Below are positions 1 to 46,556 of a DNA stretch of 64,000 nt, one piece after another. The position numbers were made by a program, and so were the translations under genes. The notes under the pieces are model-generated. The model made no database searches and had not been told where the DNA came from. It saw only the letters and a program-made list of their open reading frames with translations. Numbering within the stretch: position 1 is the stretch's first letter; each line of letters starts with the position of its first letter. Where the stretch lies: NCBI RefSeq assembly GCF_000699445.3, contig NC_067197.1:30549809-30613808 (forward strand). Direction: 5' to 3'. The stretch is from Schistosoma haematobium. Its lineage: Eukaryota; Platyhelminthes; Trematoda; Strigeidida; Schistosomatidae.

Positions 1-33565
<33,565 letters not shown>

Positions 33566-34858
33566 TTTATATTAGGGATGAAACATTCTATGTACATCGT
33601 TTATTTACTCCATTTTTACTTTTTCATAATACATTTGTGAATATCCACACATAGTATATAAAAAAAAGTTATTTCTTATTATCTAGTAACTATATATTTT
33701 TTATAATATAGCTGTGCACAGTGTTTTTCTCTTTTTTTGAATATTTAATTGCACACTTCTTTGATCTCACTCTACTAAACATAGATACACGACCCATGTC
33801 TTCCTTCCGCACTGTTCGTAATGCAAGGACAGTCATTATGACTGGTTTCGTTTTAAATCTTGTTTAAAAATGCGTGGTGCGTATTTTGAAATTTCTTACA
33901 ATAGACTGAAATTTGAAACTTTTTAAGAATAGTGCATAAATCACTTTATTATTATATTTGAATGCACTTGAAATCATATTATCCACAGAATTTCCATGTA
34001 CAGTTAATTAATTATTATTGCTTTTGTTTAATATAAAGGATATTATATACTTACATAAATATTTACACGCTTTTGTTCAATATCCAGTTTAATAATCATG
34101 GGAATTTTTGTGCTTCAACTCTGAAGATACATTTTGAGTAATTGTTATATAATCAAGTACAGACGAACAAACATTGCACTTAGATCAGTACGTATTTTGT
34201 AGTTACAGACAGAACCGTGTTGTCTAAACCAAGATAGATGAATTCTACTGAGATTATAATTTCAGTTGGTTGAAAATCAAATTCTAATACCATCAAGCCA
34301 TATCTCTACACATTTATTAATATGTACAAATAAATGATACTACTTGTTTGAAATAATTAAAACGATAGCGTTGCACTAATGTAAGTGAAGTGAAACACAA
34401 TGAAGATGGTAGTGATAAGATGCTTTAACTTATCAGAGTAGTATGTCTTGTTACATATGTTCATAACACATAAATATTGCCATCAAAATTCATTAAAACT
34501 AAATGAATATTTTTCTCACTGAATCCAAAGTAAAAACAATGTTACGGTCCTTAAAAAATTTCAGTAATATTAATAGTATACTACGTGGTACTCATGTAAA
34601 AGTTCACAAATGATTCTTTGATTTGTAAATATTGTTTAGAGGTGAACTCTGAAGTGGTTTTAAATTCACGAATTAACAATCTAAATTCCACTTCTTTGAT
34701 ATCAACTAAACTATAGTAACAAACAATAGTAGAGAACACTGATCACGAAAAAAATGTATTTATACACTTTACAATTAGATTTGGTAAACTTTGTACAAAA
34801 TATTTGTTTGTATAAAATAGTAACATTGATGACATAATCCAATATAATGGATAGAAGT
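33566..34858. other. Convergent intergenic region / 3' UTRs of two genes
   Basis: AT-rich sequence between the stop codon of the coiled-coil gene (+) and that of PCID2 (-). It must contain both 3' UTRs and both polyadenylation sites. No long open frame and no recognised mobile element was seen here. Confidence 0.6.
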
Positions 34859-37800
34859 TCATTTTAAACTACTAGCCATACTACTTGTAAGCGGAGGGAA
34901 TGGTTGCAATTTGCTAACAACTAATTTATGTTGTTGATGTGCCAGATAACCTTTGATTTTTCCCTACAAACACGAAAAAATAATGTACAAAATGGTGTGT
35001 TTTAGCGTTGACTATTTAAGGTTATTTGGAAGAACGTTCTAAATTTACCTTTCAAACTTAATGTTTGAATTACAAATTAACAATTTAAGTCCGATGCAAT
35101 AGAAGTTTCTCCTACTTCAGAGTGCATCCAGCCTATCACGTAGTGTGGATAACCTTGATAGGCAATTTGTATTGCTGTCGAATTAATCAGTATACATTAT
35201 TCTGAGAATTTTTCGTCTGACATTGGATTGGTTAGATAAAACTGCATATCAAGTTGTGTTTTTACTAGATAATGATTCTTCACAGTTATGAGTCAGGTGG
35301 TTCCTTCCGAAAACTGAGTGAGGAAAGAGTAATTGTTGCCGATCTGGGTTATTCTACAAGTAATGTCGGTTTTATCGCTAAAATTATCAGTAAACAGTAT
35401 CTGCTATCTTGAACGGACCCATGTTTCTTCTTTAAATGTATACACACTACTCAGCTTCGCAGTGAGAGGTGTTATTATGGAAATATTCAGGCCGCTCAAA
35501 TTACGCGCAACCGATCAATTCAAGATTCTCATTAAATATTGAATTATCAATGTGTTGACATTTCCTAACAATATATTACCCTTCAGTAAGTATCATTCAT
35601 TGTATTAGATGTTAGGGTGTACGATAATCATGAGCAAATCTTAAAATACGATGTTTGCGCCAGTAAGGACCATTTGACCTAGAAGTAGATCATTTTATCA
35701 AGTCTAGAACTTAATCAAATGCAATTTGGGTACTCACTTAAGTTTGACTGTGTGATTTGTACAACAGACTTAATTTTGTGATAACAGTATTTTTACATGG
35801 CTGAAATGGGAAACCTAATATCCTTGTGAAAGATATTTTTGATAGATGAGTTAACTGATTTGAGAATATCAAACTAGGTATTTTGTACTTAATTGGCCAT
35901 GTAACTTCTGCTTAAATTTTGGAAATTTGAGAAATAGATGTTTGATTTGAATGTTTTTAAATTTTTGTGACATGAATACAGAAACACTAAAAAAGGTAGT
36001 TCAGATCATAAATCAAAAGCTGTCTTCGCAGTTACAGCAGCCTAGTACTGATCATTGAGTTGGGGATTCGAAATTCATGTCGTCTGCTTTAGTTTGCATT
36101 ATGGATTATCATAAGAAAGATGTGACTTAAAGCCGAGTATACAAATCTTGGTTACGGAATTATATAATATTTCCTTTTATTCAATGGGATATAGACTATA
36201 TTTTATTGAAGATAAATTATGGCTATATTATGGATTTGGTATATAATGATAGTTCTTGATTGTTTCGAAGTTTTCGTGTCATTAACCTATATATTTCTTG
36301 GAGTATATTAGGCATCTGAGTAGATAATATCATTTTAGGAGACCAATTAGATGAACTGAGTAGTGACTAACGTTATGTTTTTCGAGTCCTTTTGGTGCTG
36401 AGTAAATTCCATCGATAGCAATGTGACCACTAGCCTAGGTGACTGAATATCGTGTACACTATGCTGAGGTATTAGTTGGTTAGAGGTAGTCAACAGGAAA
36501 TCCCGACCTAGGGTTTGTATTATTTAACACTCATTATTAAGGTATATCTGTAACATCGAAGGGGCTGACACCCTCTGGCAAATTTGATTCCGTGTCACCC
36601 ATATTATAACCCAATCGGTAAAATTCGATCAGCGCTAAAAGAACTAAACAAACATGGCATTGTCCACTACTCAGTGATCAATCAGTCGTAAATATCTCAG
36701 TCCTACAGGCGGTCAGTCGCAGCCCGAATAGCTCAGTGGTAATGTCTCAGACTAGGAAGCTGAATGACATATGGTCGAACCCATTGGGAAGCACCTGTCT
36801 TCTGAAGATTACGGGTACACCATGGTGATAAGTACCAAATAGCACGAAGTTTTGGTTTAGGATTCCCTGTCGAGCTTAATTATTTATCCAATAACTGCAA
36901 AAGTAGTAGGAAATTATTCTGAAGACGAAGATTTCATTGCTGGACGATTGAAATATGCCAGCAAAAGATCATTATCACCATTTAAATACTGTCATATGAT
37001 TTCGTCACATGTAAGGTTTAGATGAAAGTTGAGCTCCCACTCATATTGACTCCGTAGATGGAGATGAAATGAAACATTCCCATTAGCTAGCACAGTTCTT
37101 AATTATACTCATGAATTTTGCTTCGAAAAGCTCGTTTGAAGTGATTATATATTAAACAAGATGAAAAAATTCGAATTATGGTATTAGATGCTACTTACTT
37201 CATGAATGAGATTGGCCAGAATACACTCTGTTTCGTCTGGATCTATATCTTCAACCTGTTCAAATAAGAAATTGTTACATAGTAAATAGATTTGAACTAA
37301 TCAGACTTCTAAAAAGATCATGCAAGTTTGATAGATTCAATAACGTAACTAAAGTGGCGGGACCGATCCTTGGATCTTAATGTAAAAGATTTCAAATGAT
37401 AGAACTGACTGAGAATGTATGAACATATATTAAAAGAATTTAAGCTGACACTTATGCTTAAAATATTTAATCACGATAGTCTGTTGACTAAGTTACTCAT
37501 AGAACGACGAATGATTAACCAAGGATAAAAGTAAAAGTTATATATTATCTAATGACTGTTCATTTGTGTTTATCACAATGAAACGATTTTCTGAAATAAT
37601 TGTTCAGTGAATAATAATATTAGTGTGTCAAGTTAAATCCCTCAATTCGACGTTTTGCTGTACAATAAAGCCATTTAGTGATGAAGTGATTAGTTTCGAC
37701 TTTAAAATTAACCTTTTTTATAGAAGATGCAACAATCATACTAAATATATTATGCACTTATTTGAAAGTTTCTGAACAAATTGTTAAGTAAACGTCTAGT

Positions 37801-40800
37801 TTGAGGACTTTATAAAGTCTATGTAATTTTAAAACAAGATGTCATATGAATTAGGAACATGTACATTGTGTGTGGTATGATGGAAGTTGAAATATAGCTA
37901 CTGACATACTAAATACTAATTAACAGAAATGAATAAATCACGTCTGTGAAATTAACAAGTTTTTTCTTTGGATATCATTTAAGAAGAATAGATATTTTCA
38001 ACGGACCAAGTGATTATGGTTGGGAACCTTAGCATCAACATAGTCGTATTAACATTGAAAACAGATTGAGAAAAAAAATTTCCACCAGCTGATATGAATG
38101 AAAACGACACTCGATAAATATACTAGTAGCAGATTAGCCACTGCGATACATTTTTTGATCACTTCCAGGATGAAATACATTACTTTTCATTTTTAGGAGA
38201 AACGTAGTCGCTACACGATTGAAATCTAACAACTGATATTAATTTAGTTTTAGAGCAAAATGAATAATCAGTAATAAGTGTTTATCAGTGAATTATTTTA
38301 GAGACCTTTACGTGAATTACCAGGTAACATGAACAAGGAACAGTCACAGATGATAACTTAAGAGATGGATGCATGTATTGTACAGGTAAGTAGTAGAAAA
38401 TTATTGGTAATCGATATCTACAAACTGATTTAAATTAAGTTTATCTACTCTGAAGATCTTGGGGAAAAAGAAGGTCCATTCCAGAAACCATTTAGCAAAT
38501 ATATTTTATGAATAAACTGGAAATCAGAAAGAAACACAATTCAATACTTCCCTAATGGATACCTTTGTATTATGAATATAGTCTTCGACATAGATAGATT
38601 TCCAACAAGAACTGGCTAGGTTAGAAGTAAACATACTAGACTATTGTTATTTGATGAGGTAAAAATTTATCCATTCTAGATTTTATTTATACTGAAACAC
38701 AATTTGGCGTTGTACTAATCAATATTAAATCATTTTAATCATATTGCCACTGTAATTTTAGATTTATAAAAAATGTACACGAAAAGTTGTAGTTTAACTG
38801 GATTATTCTTCTTCACAATTACAGATCAGGTGTTGTCTTTTGATATTCTCATGGTTTAATAAGACAAAATATTCAAGCGAGTTATCATATTGGCTGTGTA
38901 TTTGTATGTTTATAAGTGAAATTTATCCGTATTATTAGACCAATCCATTCGGTTATATCAATACCTTTTCCTCAAGAAAAACTATGGACAACAATCAAAA
39001 ACACATAAGTCACAGGCAGTAGGAAAAGAAAAACTTACTCCCATTAAATGTAGTGCAGCTGTAAACACTTCAATCGGTAGTAGATGTGTCTTCATAATAT
39101 GACAACTATAAAATTGAATGAGAGAACAGAAAAACAACAGAAAAGATGGAAACCGAAAAATTCATAACAAAAATAAAAAAGAGTGAAAAAAACTTACACT
39201 CGTTTAAATAAACTTCGATAAACAGTCAACTTGAGCTTTTCCAATATCAGATATACACCACAAGATAGGAAAAAGGCTTCGTGCTCTTCTAAGGCAGAGT
39301 CCATTTTACGTAAATTTCCTGTTCTATAGGGTAATAAAATAAAACATTAATGCACGAGTTTTTTGTCCAAATCTACTTGACTGAATCAGCAATGTCTTGG
39401 AATTGTTTCAAATTATATTTACATAAAAGACTTTCTTTGGGTAGTACTCCCTAAACAGAGAAGAGAAAAAGTTTTTTTAAAATTCAGTCATATGTGCAAT
39501 AAAATAACAATGCTATGAATACTTTGATTAGTACACAAAAGATTAATCACTGAATAGTGGTAACGCTGTGAGTTTAAAACGTCGAGATTTACTGACTATT
39601 GGTTTCAATCGAACCGTTAAACTAGGTGATATGGTCATTTAGTGTATTTGCTTCATATATAAGTTTTTAATACTGGACCTCTAACAAAAATAATCTAGCC
39701 CAAAAAGAGACCACTTGAAGACCAATCGACCAAGTTATTGATTAGTTTTTTAACTTCAGCATTGAACGATGGAGTGAGGCAGTGGCTTAATCGTTGAACC
39801 ATCTTATTTGTAGCCACTAAGCTGAGGGTTCAAACCGCACTAAACCTATTTCGTTATACGCAATTGGGTATTATGATTAGCTATCACTCTTATAGTGTGA
39901 ATGGAAGCCAACTGCACAAAAATTCACCTAGTAAAGTAGATACTCTTTCAGATTTCAGCAAGTATGAAGATAGATATTCGAGTAAGAAAAAAAAAAGAAG
40001 TAGTAAATAGTAAAAAATACAACTTACCAGTAACATTTTTACAGGAATTAAATAAATCAATATTAAACGTTTGTTATTCCATTTCGTCATTAAACAACGC
40101 TCAAAAGCAAAAGTCAGTGATTTATCGGCTGAAATTTAAACGAAAGCATAAACAAACATTAGAAAGGACATAAAATAATCACGTAACCTATAATACTGAT
40201 AAACATGGAGTCGACATAACGTAGATTAAGAAAAACTTGTTGTACAAGATTTAATGGCAATGTAGCTCGGTAACTCAATTGTAGTTTATGTACTTATATC
40301 AAGATAAGATACATGGTCACTGTTTCTTCCGAAATATTTTATATTGTATTATAATTGCATACTATTTAGACTATAAGGTGTTCATAATGATCTGAACAGA
40401 AATAGATTTTGTGTTACGATTTCCCAATGTGACTGTCATCTAACTTAGTATGTAAGTTATAAACTAAATAACTACGTTCAGTAAAATTTAGCACTTCATG
40501 GAATTCGTTTATCATAAAATCGTAAATGCAGGTGTGTTTCTGATTGCTTTATCTGTTATTAAGGATAACTAAGAATTTTTCAAGAGCGTATAAATGGTTC
40601 GAAAAAATCATTATGACTAGTGTTAGGCTATGATTTGCATTAGAGTGTCGATAACAACATTAACTTGAGCAGAATTTTTTTAAGGAAAGTAGGTGTAATT
40701 TATACATGTTGAGAACTCAAATAAATTCTCATACAACTTACCAGACACAAAATCACCGTCAAACATTGCTTTTCTTCCAACATAATAACAATACGTTACA

Positions 40801-43800
40801 CGTTGTGCCAGACTAAAATGATCATTCATACTTAAATTATCGATTGCGCGGATCATAGATTTGCATAAATTCAGTTTGTTAATCTAAATAATAATTTGTA
40901 GGGATAAAATAAAGTGTTCTCTCGTTTTATTTGTCAAATATTATGCATACCTGGAAGTAAATTTTAAACAGTTGATTGGCTAAACCCATCATACCCAGTT
41001 TTTTCGAATCTTCAACTTGTGCACGACTAAAATAAGAATTCAACAAGAGAGTCAGGTATATAGAGGCAACATGGTGTTACAAAAAGTAGAGAAAAAGAAA
41101 CTAAACTTAATTTTGATATTAAGTAGTTGGAGGCTATTAGCAGGAAACAATGGACTTAGAGTTCGTGCCAGTTGACGTGGGTTAAACTCCCAAAACAGGG
41201 ATCAGTCCTTTGAACAAACTACGGACAAAAGTGGATAAGGCCTAAATCCAGAGCACCCTACAGACTGCGTATAGCCACTTAGTATCTAGACAGTGCACAA
41301 GATATCGAATAACTTAAATTAGTGGCCACAAAGCAGCAGAAACAGTATACAACCAGAACTAGGAACTAGACAATATAGTATCAGTCGCTAACCAATACTC
41401 AATAATTGCTACTGAAAAATATAATATATACAGTTCACTGAAGTACGCAGCTACATGTATCAGGTTCTGGATCAAGAACTAATGTGGATTATGATGCAAA
41501 TTTATTATGTATACAAGATAACTAAGTAGTTTCGGAAAAAAATTACATAGTTTCTTCATAAACATATTACAACTAAAAGCCTAAAAAGACAACGTATTAC
41601 AACTCCATACAATCTTAAATTGTGACCGCACAACGATAGTGTAAAATCGACGGGTATTTTGCGAAACTTTTGAGAATCAAGCACTAACGCTGCAAGTTTT
41701 GCGACATCATATTCAATATTTAACGCTCAATTCAAAAAATTTAAAACATGGATTTTAAGAAGTTTTTGATCTAGATCCAACATCCCTGGAATATTGTATT
41801 TCTCAACAGAGACATGTCACGATTATCAACTAACGTCGCCCATCTATATCCATCTTCTGTTCAACCTTGGGTTTTCAATTGGTACTATATTCTATCTTTT
41901 AGTTGTTTATTTCCTATCCAATAGTCTTACTAAATTTAACATTTGTTTTATAAATTTAGATTTGAATCTTTTTAGCATTATTGATATGAAATAAAACCAA
42001 TAATCGAGGAGAGGACTTGACAATTTCTCCTCATACTATGAAAACCCATTTAAACTAAATTATAGTTCATATTGGTAAAATACTTACCTATCGCTTGCAC
42101 ATATTTGAAATAGCCTTAAAATAAGTTGAGCAGCATTTTCCATCCTTCTTCCTTGATTTCGAAAACTATCCGATTGTGGTGTGAATCTTGAGTCCAAACC
42201 GTGAGCGAACCTTCTTAAATCAATAGCAGCTACATGTACAACAGGTAAAATCCAGTTGTCATCTTTTAATTCAGAGAGTGCTTTGGCAACAGTCGTTTAT
42301 TCAGAGATTCGCAAAATGTTATCAATATCAAAAGTTAAGGCGAAAGCAATCCGTTAAAAGAACTGAATAAATAAACTATTTCTACGAATTATTAGAAAAT
42401 CGATTGTTTGAAACTATTTTATCCACTTTTTAATTTATTACTGCGTAAGAAAATGGCATCTTTTTTCTAAATTATACCAAACTCCTTTTTGGAGAGGAAT
42501 AATTAACATAATTTCCCAATCGTATTTCACACAGTAAAAATGAAACAATCATGTTGCTGTATTTTCCTTTGTCCATGATTGCTTATCACACTGATTTGTT
42601 TAAATAGGTAAATATTGGTGCAGATAAACACCGGAATAAATATGGATCATATAATAAGAAAATAAGATTCTGAAGAGACAGAGGAAGAAGGGTGAGTATT
42701 ATTTTTTTTAAATGGATAAAAATAAGTCAACGAGAGTGGTATATAGTGCGAAAACCAGTTTCGTTAATAAAAATGCAACCGGAAAGAGCCCTTTTAATTG
42801 CGGAAGTTTCTTTCATTTTGGAAAAACAGTAAAAAATTACAGCATGATCGACACTGATTTCTATTCTGAGCCATGTTTGATAACGTCTCAGGCCACTGAA
42901 TTGCACTTTCTCTCGGGCCCAAACAGATCCACTTCAAATCCTTCTTACGTAATTAGAAACAAGAAATAATCTGGACGAAATACACTGAAGAACCACACTG
43001 AGTGTAGAAGTAGAAACATAAGAGTTTAAATAATAATTGCACATATTCAGTGTTGGAAGATTAATCACTTACTCATAAAAAGAATAAATAAGCTTGCTCA
43101 TATCATTCGCCAAACATGTGAAGCTATTTTGTTAGGAATCACTTCTAAGACATTCAAAGATAAATACAATAGACTATGGAATAAATACACGAGAGGTGGT
43201 GACAAAACTACCCTACCTAAACTTCATTGAGTGAATTTTATTGCAAGCAGAAGATTGACTGGTTAAAGGCCAAATACTCAAATCAATGAGCTCAGCTTCC
43301 ACAGTTCTCATTGAATTATAACACAACCCAAGGATTGGTGCGCATTGAGTGTAAACATCTGTCATGTATACGATAGAATTAAGTACGAAAAAAGTTGAAA
43401 CTTGCTAAACACACGTAGCTTAGTGAAATAGATTATCAGCTAGGCATTTATCTCATTAGATCCTAGATATTCAAAAGAGTATAATAAATAGGATTTGAGG
43501 TTGCGATCTACTGGTCTGAGTTTAGTTATCAAGATTGTTAAGCTACAGGTTGATAAATAATTTTTAAAGGATATTTTACTAATACTATTTGACAAGCATA
43601 GGCTTCTTCGAAATCACGGTTACGCATTGCCCATATACATCTGAAAATGGTTGTTTTACAAGTTACGCGATTAGTTATTTTATTTTACCTCACATGAGCA
43701 GAAACTATCTCATCCCAAGGTGATACAAGGTACGACACAGCAATATTTTCTGGGTCTGGCACTGCTAGACGAGAATTATATACATGAGGATCACTACACA

Positions 43801-43974
43801 TAAGGTAGTGCTAGTTTACATGTGCATAAAATAATAAATTCCCGTTTTAAAAACTTACACTCAATCCTCTACCGTTTCGATTATTGATACAATTAGTAAT
43901 CTGGAAGTTTTTAGTTAATTCACTGCCGGATAACTTACATCTTGCAGATACATTTGAAGGGTAACAGGAGCCAT
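34859..43974 (-). CDS. PCID2: PCI domain-containing protein 2 (Thp1-like, TREX-2 subunit)
   Basis: Exons, 5' to 3': 43974-43939, 43900-43859, 43810-43689, 43640-43580, 42280-42088, 41026-40951, 40883-40742, 40128-40028, 39450-39377, 39323-39198, 39105-39039, 37255-37199 and 34963-34859 (TGA). The product matches PCID2 along its length. It begins [12 protein letters not shown]. The helical-repeat part includes [10 protein letters not shown] and [11 protein letters not shown], the core has NQLFKIYFQ and [19 protein letters not shown], and the PCI region has [16 protein letters not shown] and [19 protein letters not shown]. The C-terminal winged helix carries [17 protein letters not shown] and [17 protein letters not shown]2 acts in the TREX-2 complex (with GANP/Sac3, DSS1 and ENY2), coupling transcription to mRNA export at the nuclear pore. 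Length is about 400 residues, as usual. All phases agree except 43580/42280, where a small exon of 3n+1 bases is probably missing. The first three introns are only 38-48 bases. Confidence 0.93.
36355..36880. repeat. Family B repeats, head-to-head pair with tRNA-like segment
   Basis: A reverse copy (about 36355-36530, complement of '...ggctagtggtcacattgc...') faces a forward copy (about 36555-36880). The forward copy runs through 'actactcagtgatcaatcag' into 'aatagctcagtggtaatgtc' and 'ggtcgaaccc'. It lies in the last, long intron of PCID2. Internal positions are approximate. Confidence 0.55.
39765..39870 (+). repeat. tRNA-like SINE fragment
   Basis: Has 'gcagtggcttaatcgttgaa' (box A-like) and 'gagggttcaaaccgcac' (box B-like) 35-40 bases apart. 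No acceptor stem is evident. It lies in a PCID2 intron. Confidence 0.4.
41100..41420. repeat. Degenerate dispersed repeat (family B-related)
   Basis: Contains 'ctattagcaggaaacaatgg', a segment around 'gggttaaactcc', and 'agtggccacaaagcag', recalling family B elements at 36470-36530. Similarity is weak. It lies in a PCID2 intron. Confidence 0.3.
42597..42650 (+). repeat. Family D repeat end, diverged
   Basis: Shows 'ggtaaatattggtgcagata' and 'aacaccggaataaatatgga', a diverged match to the block at 2195-2265. Confidence 0.3.
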
Positions 43975-44394
43975 TGTTAGAGGGATAGTTAATAGTTTAA
44001 AAAATTAATCTAAAAGGAATTAGAAAACTGATAGTGACTGATGCATTAAAAATCCACACATTATAAAATAAACTGATTAAAATATAATTCGAAATAATTT
44101 AAAACAAAATATTGAACAATAGTCGAGTTTGTGTAATAATAATTCATTGTAATAACGAGAAGTGCAATAAAACACTCATGCAGAAACAGGCATTACTACT
44201 AAGCATTGTGAAATACACAATACAACGACCGGTGACAAAATAGAAACTGAGGATTCAGTGTAATATCAACATATACGTTGCAGAGATTGATTTCGATCAA
44301 TTTCTTATGACTTATCTTTCATTTATGATAAACCGAAAATCGAACATACTGATGTTTAGTGAAGACATACATGCTTTTTATTATAGAATAGCGT
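43975..44394. other. Upstream region of PCID2
   Basis: About 420 bases between the PCID2 start codon and the CR1 element. AT-rich. It should hold the PCID2 promoter, but no specific core promoter element could be assigned by eye. Confidence 0.4.
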
Positions 44395-46555
44395 TTGCAA
44401 ATTCTATGAACCTGGTTAGTCCACAACTTTGACATTTTTCCAGAGTTATCGGGATACCACTACCTAAGAAGTGATAGACATAGATGTAGGAAAGGAGGTG
44501 GCGTCCTTTTATACGTAGCCAATAATATAAATACCCTCCCCTTTGCCTGCGAATCCCATGATAGTGGAACTTGTGAAGTCATTATCTGTGAGCTCACTAT
44601 CAGATTTTATACATTCATACTTGGTGTCATCTATCGTGAACCAATCTACTTAGCTGATGACTTTATTTTAGATCACATTCAGCTGAGTGCAAATAACAGA
44701 TGCTTGATATTAGGAGGCTTTAACGCACCTGATATTAGTTGGACTGATATGGTCACGGTAGGATCTATAAACCTTGATAGTAGGTTCTTGATAACGGTGA
44801 TGAAGCATACATTAGTACAACATGTATCCAAACCCACACGTTTTGGTTCAAACCAAGGTTCTTCTTTGTTCGACTCGGTAATTACTAATACGACTGAGGA
44901 TATTGCCAATCTAGATATTCTTCCACCGTTGATGAATAGCGATCACGCTGTTTTGTCACTCATATTTAGAGCTAGTGACATGATATATGGTCAGGTTAAG
45001 CCTCGCCAAAATGTATGGAGAGCTAACATATCAGCCATTCGGGAGTGTGCTACTGAGACAGATTGGCCGGTAGAAACTAGCTCACCAGTCAAAGAAGCAT
45101 GGTCTATATTTAAAGGCAAGCCTAGTTCAGTTATGTCCTCGTTTATACCATGCATAGTACCACATAAACCGAATAACTGTCCACCATGGATAACTAAACA
45201 AGTTAAGAGACTTCTTAGACGTAGGAAAACGTACTGGAATATATTCATCTCAATTGGCTTAGAACAATACAGATCCAGTTGTTGTAAGACTACGAATGCT
45301 TGTAAAGCGTTGATTAGTAAGAATCGACAGTTATATGAAGAACAATTGGTTAGGGATTGTAAAAATAGTTAGGTACGGTTATTTTCGTATATAAAGAGGC
45401 GAACTCAGAGAAGAGATGGATTCCATCACTTTTAGTACAAGAAGATCCGTTGATATTGGCAAGAGCTGATGCCGAAAAAGCTTAAGCTTTACCGAAATAT
45501 TTTGGTAAAGTGTTTTTTATCAGCAATGAGGAACGACAAACGAGTGTGACGGGCGGTTTGTTGATGGATCCTATAGTTATTGAGTAAGGTGCTGTCCTAA
45601 GACTACATCAACATCTTAAACCTGATAAGCCCAGTGGTCCTGACGATATGCAACCCAGGATTATGAAAGCCCTAACGGATCTAATTGCTGGACCTATAGC
45701 CATACTGTGTGATGTCTCTGAGGCAGTCCACACTGCCAAGAGACTGGAAAGACGCAATAATTAATCCGGTGCATAAGGCAGGGAGCAGAGAGTTAGTTAG
45801 TAACTACTGACCCGTTAGTATAACCAGTGGAGTTATCAATCTAATGGAAAAGATTATACAGATGGCTGTAATGAACTACGTGAAATGGCATCATCTCTTA
45901 TCCAGGGAACAACATGGCTTTCGAAAAGACCTATCATGTTTGAAAATCTGCTCATTGCAAAAGAAGATTATGCTGCAGCAAAAGACGGAAATATTCCTGT
46001 AGATGTAATTTCCATAGATCTAAATAAAGTCTTTGACAAGGTCACCCACTCGGGTCTTAGATTAAAACTAGAAAGTTTTGGAGACCCATACATAGTATGT
46101 CAGATAGAATAGTATTACAAGATGATCTAAATTTACTGGTGGCATGGTTGGGAGGATGATCACTCGAATTGAATTCTAACAAGTGTGGTGATGCAATTAA
46201 ATATGATTTGTATCACTACACAATGCGTGGAGTTGCGTTATCCAAAGTAATGGACTATTTAGGATTCGTAATAAGCAGCGACATCAAACTACGAGCGACT
46301 ACAAGGCAGCTGCTACCAAAGGCTTTAGGGTATGATGGGCTATTCGTAGGTATTTTCAGTCAGTCAGTCAGCTACAACGTAGGACCAGGCACATATATGC
46401 ATCGGTCCAAGTTGCCATACCTCATTAACACAACAAGATGGACACCGGATTCATAAAAGTAGTGAATTCAGAGGTGGTAATATATAAAAGAAAGATTGTG
46501 TATAGGGATATATTACAGGAAGAAAGAATCAGTTCGTAGAAAGAAAGATATGAAG
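44395..46555 (+). mobile_element. Degenerate CR1-clade non-LTR retrotransposon (SR1/Perere-like)
   Basis: An endonuclease region (44440-45372) is followed by reverse transcriptase fragments in several frames: 'MSLRQSTLPRDWKDAIINPV'-type text near 45715-45775, SREQHGFRK near 45900, and a late segment DYLGFVISSDIKLRATTRQ at 46245-46310. Frameshifts, stops and internal deletions are frequent and the catalytic (Y/F)ADD block is not seen. The 3' end abuts an RTE element on the opposite strand at about 46557. Confidence 0.8.
44440..45372 (+). pseudogene. CR1-type endonuclease domain, disabled fragment
   Basis: An open frame of about 310 codons. In order: PELSGYHYLRSDRHRCRKGGGVLLYVA near the start (RxDRxxRKGGG-type motif of CR1 endonucleases), then ILGVIYREP, then LILGGFNAPDISW, then SLFDSVITNT and NSDHAVLSLIF, followed by the linker to the reverse transcriptase (PPWITKQVKRLLRRRKTYW). 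The usual GDFN catalytic motif reads GGFN here, so the endonuclease should be inactive. It ends at TAG 45370-45372. Confidence 0.8.
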
Positions 46556-46556
46556 C

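Noticed and set aside
36727..36795. Possible tRNA gene
   Set aside because: The boxes are tRNA-like but the arms do not pair convincingly and the segment belongs to repeat family B.
41794..41994. 66-codon hydrophobic open frame on the + strand
   Set aside because: AT-rich chance frame inside a PCID2 intron, antisense to the gene, with no domain.
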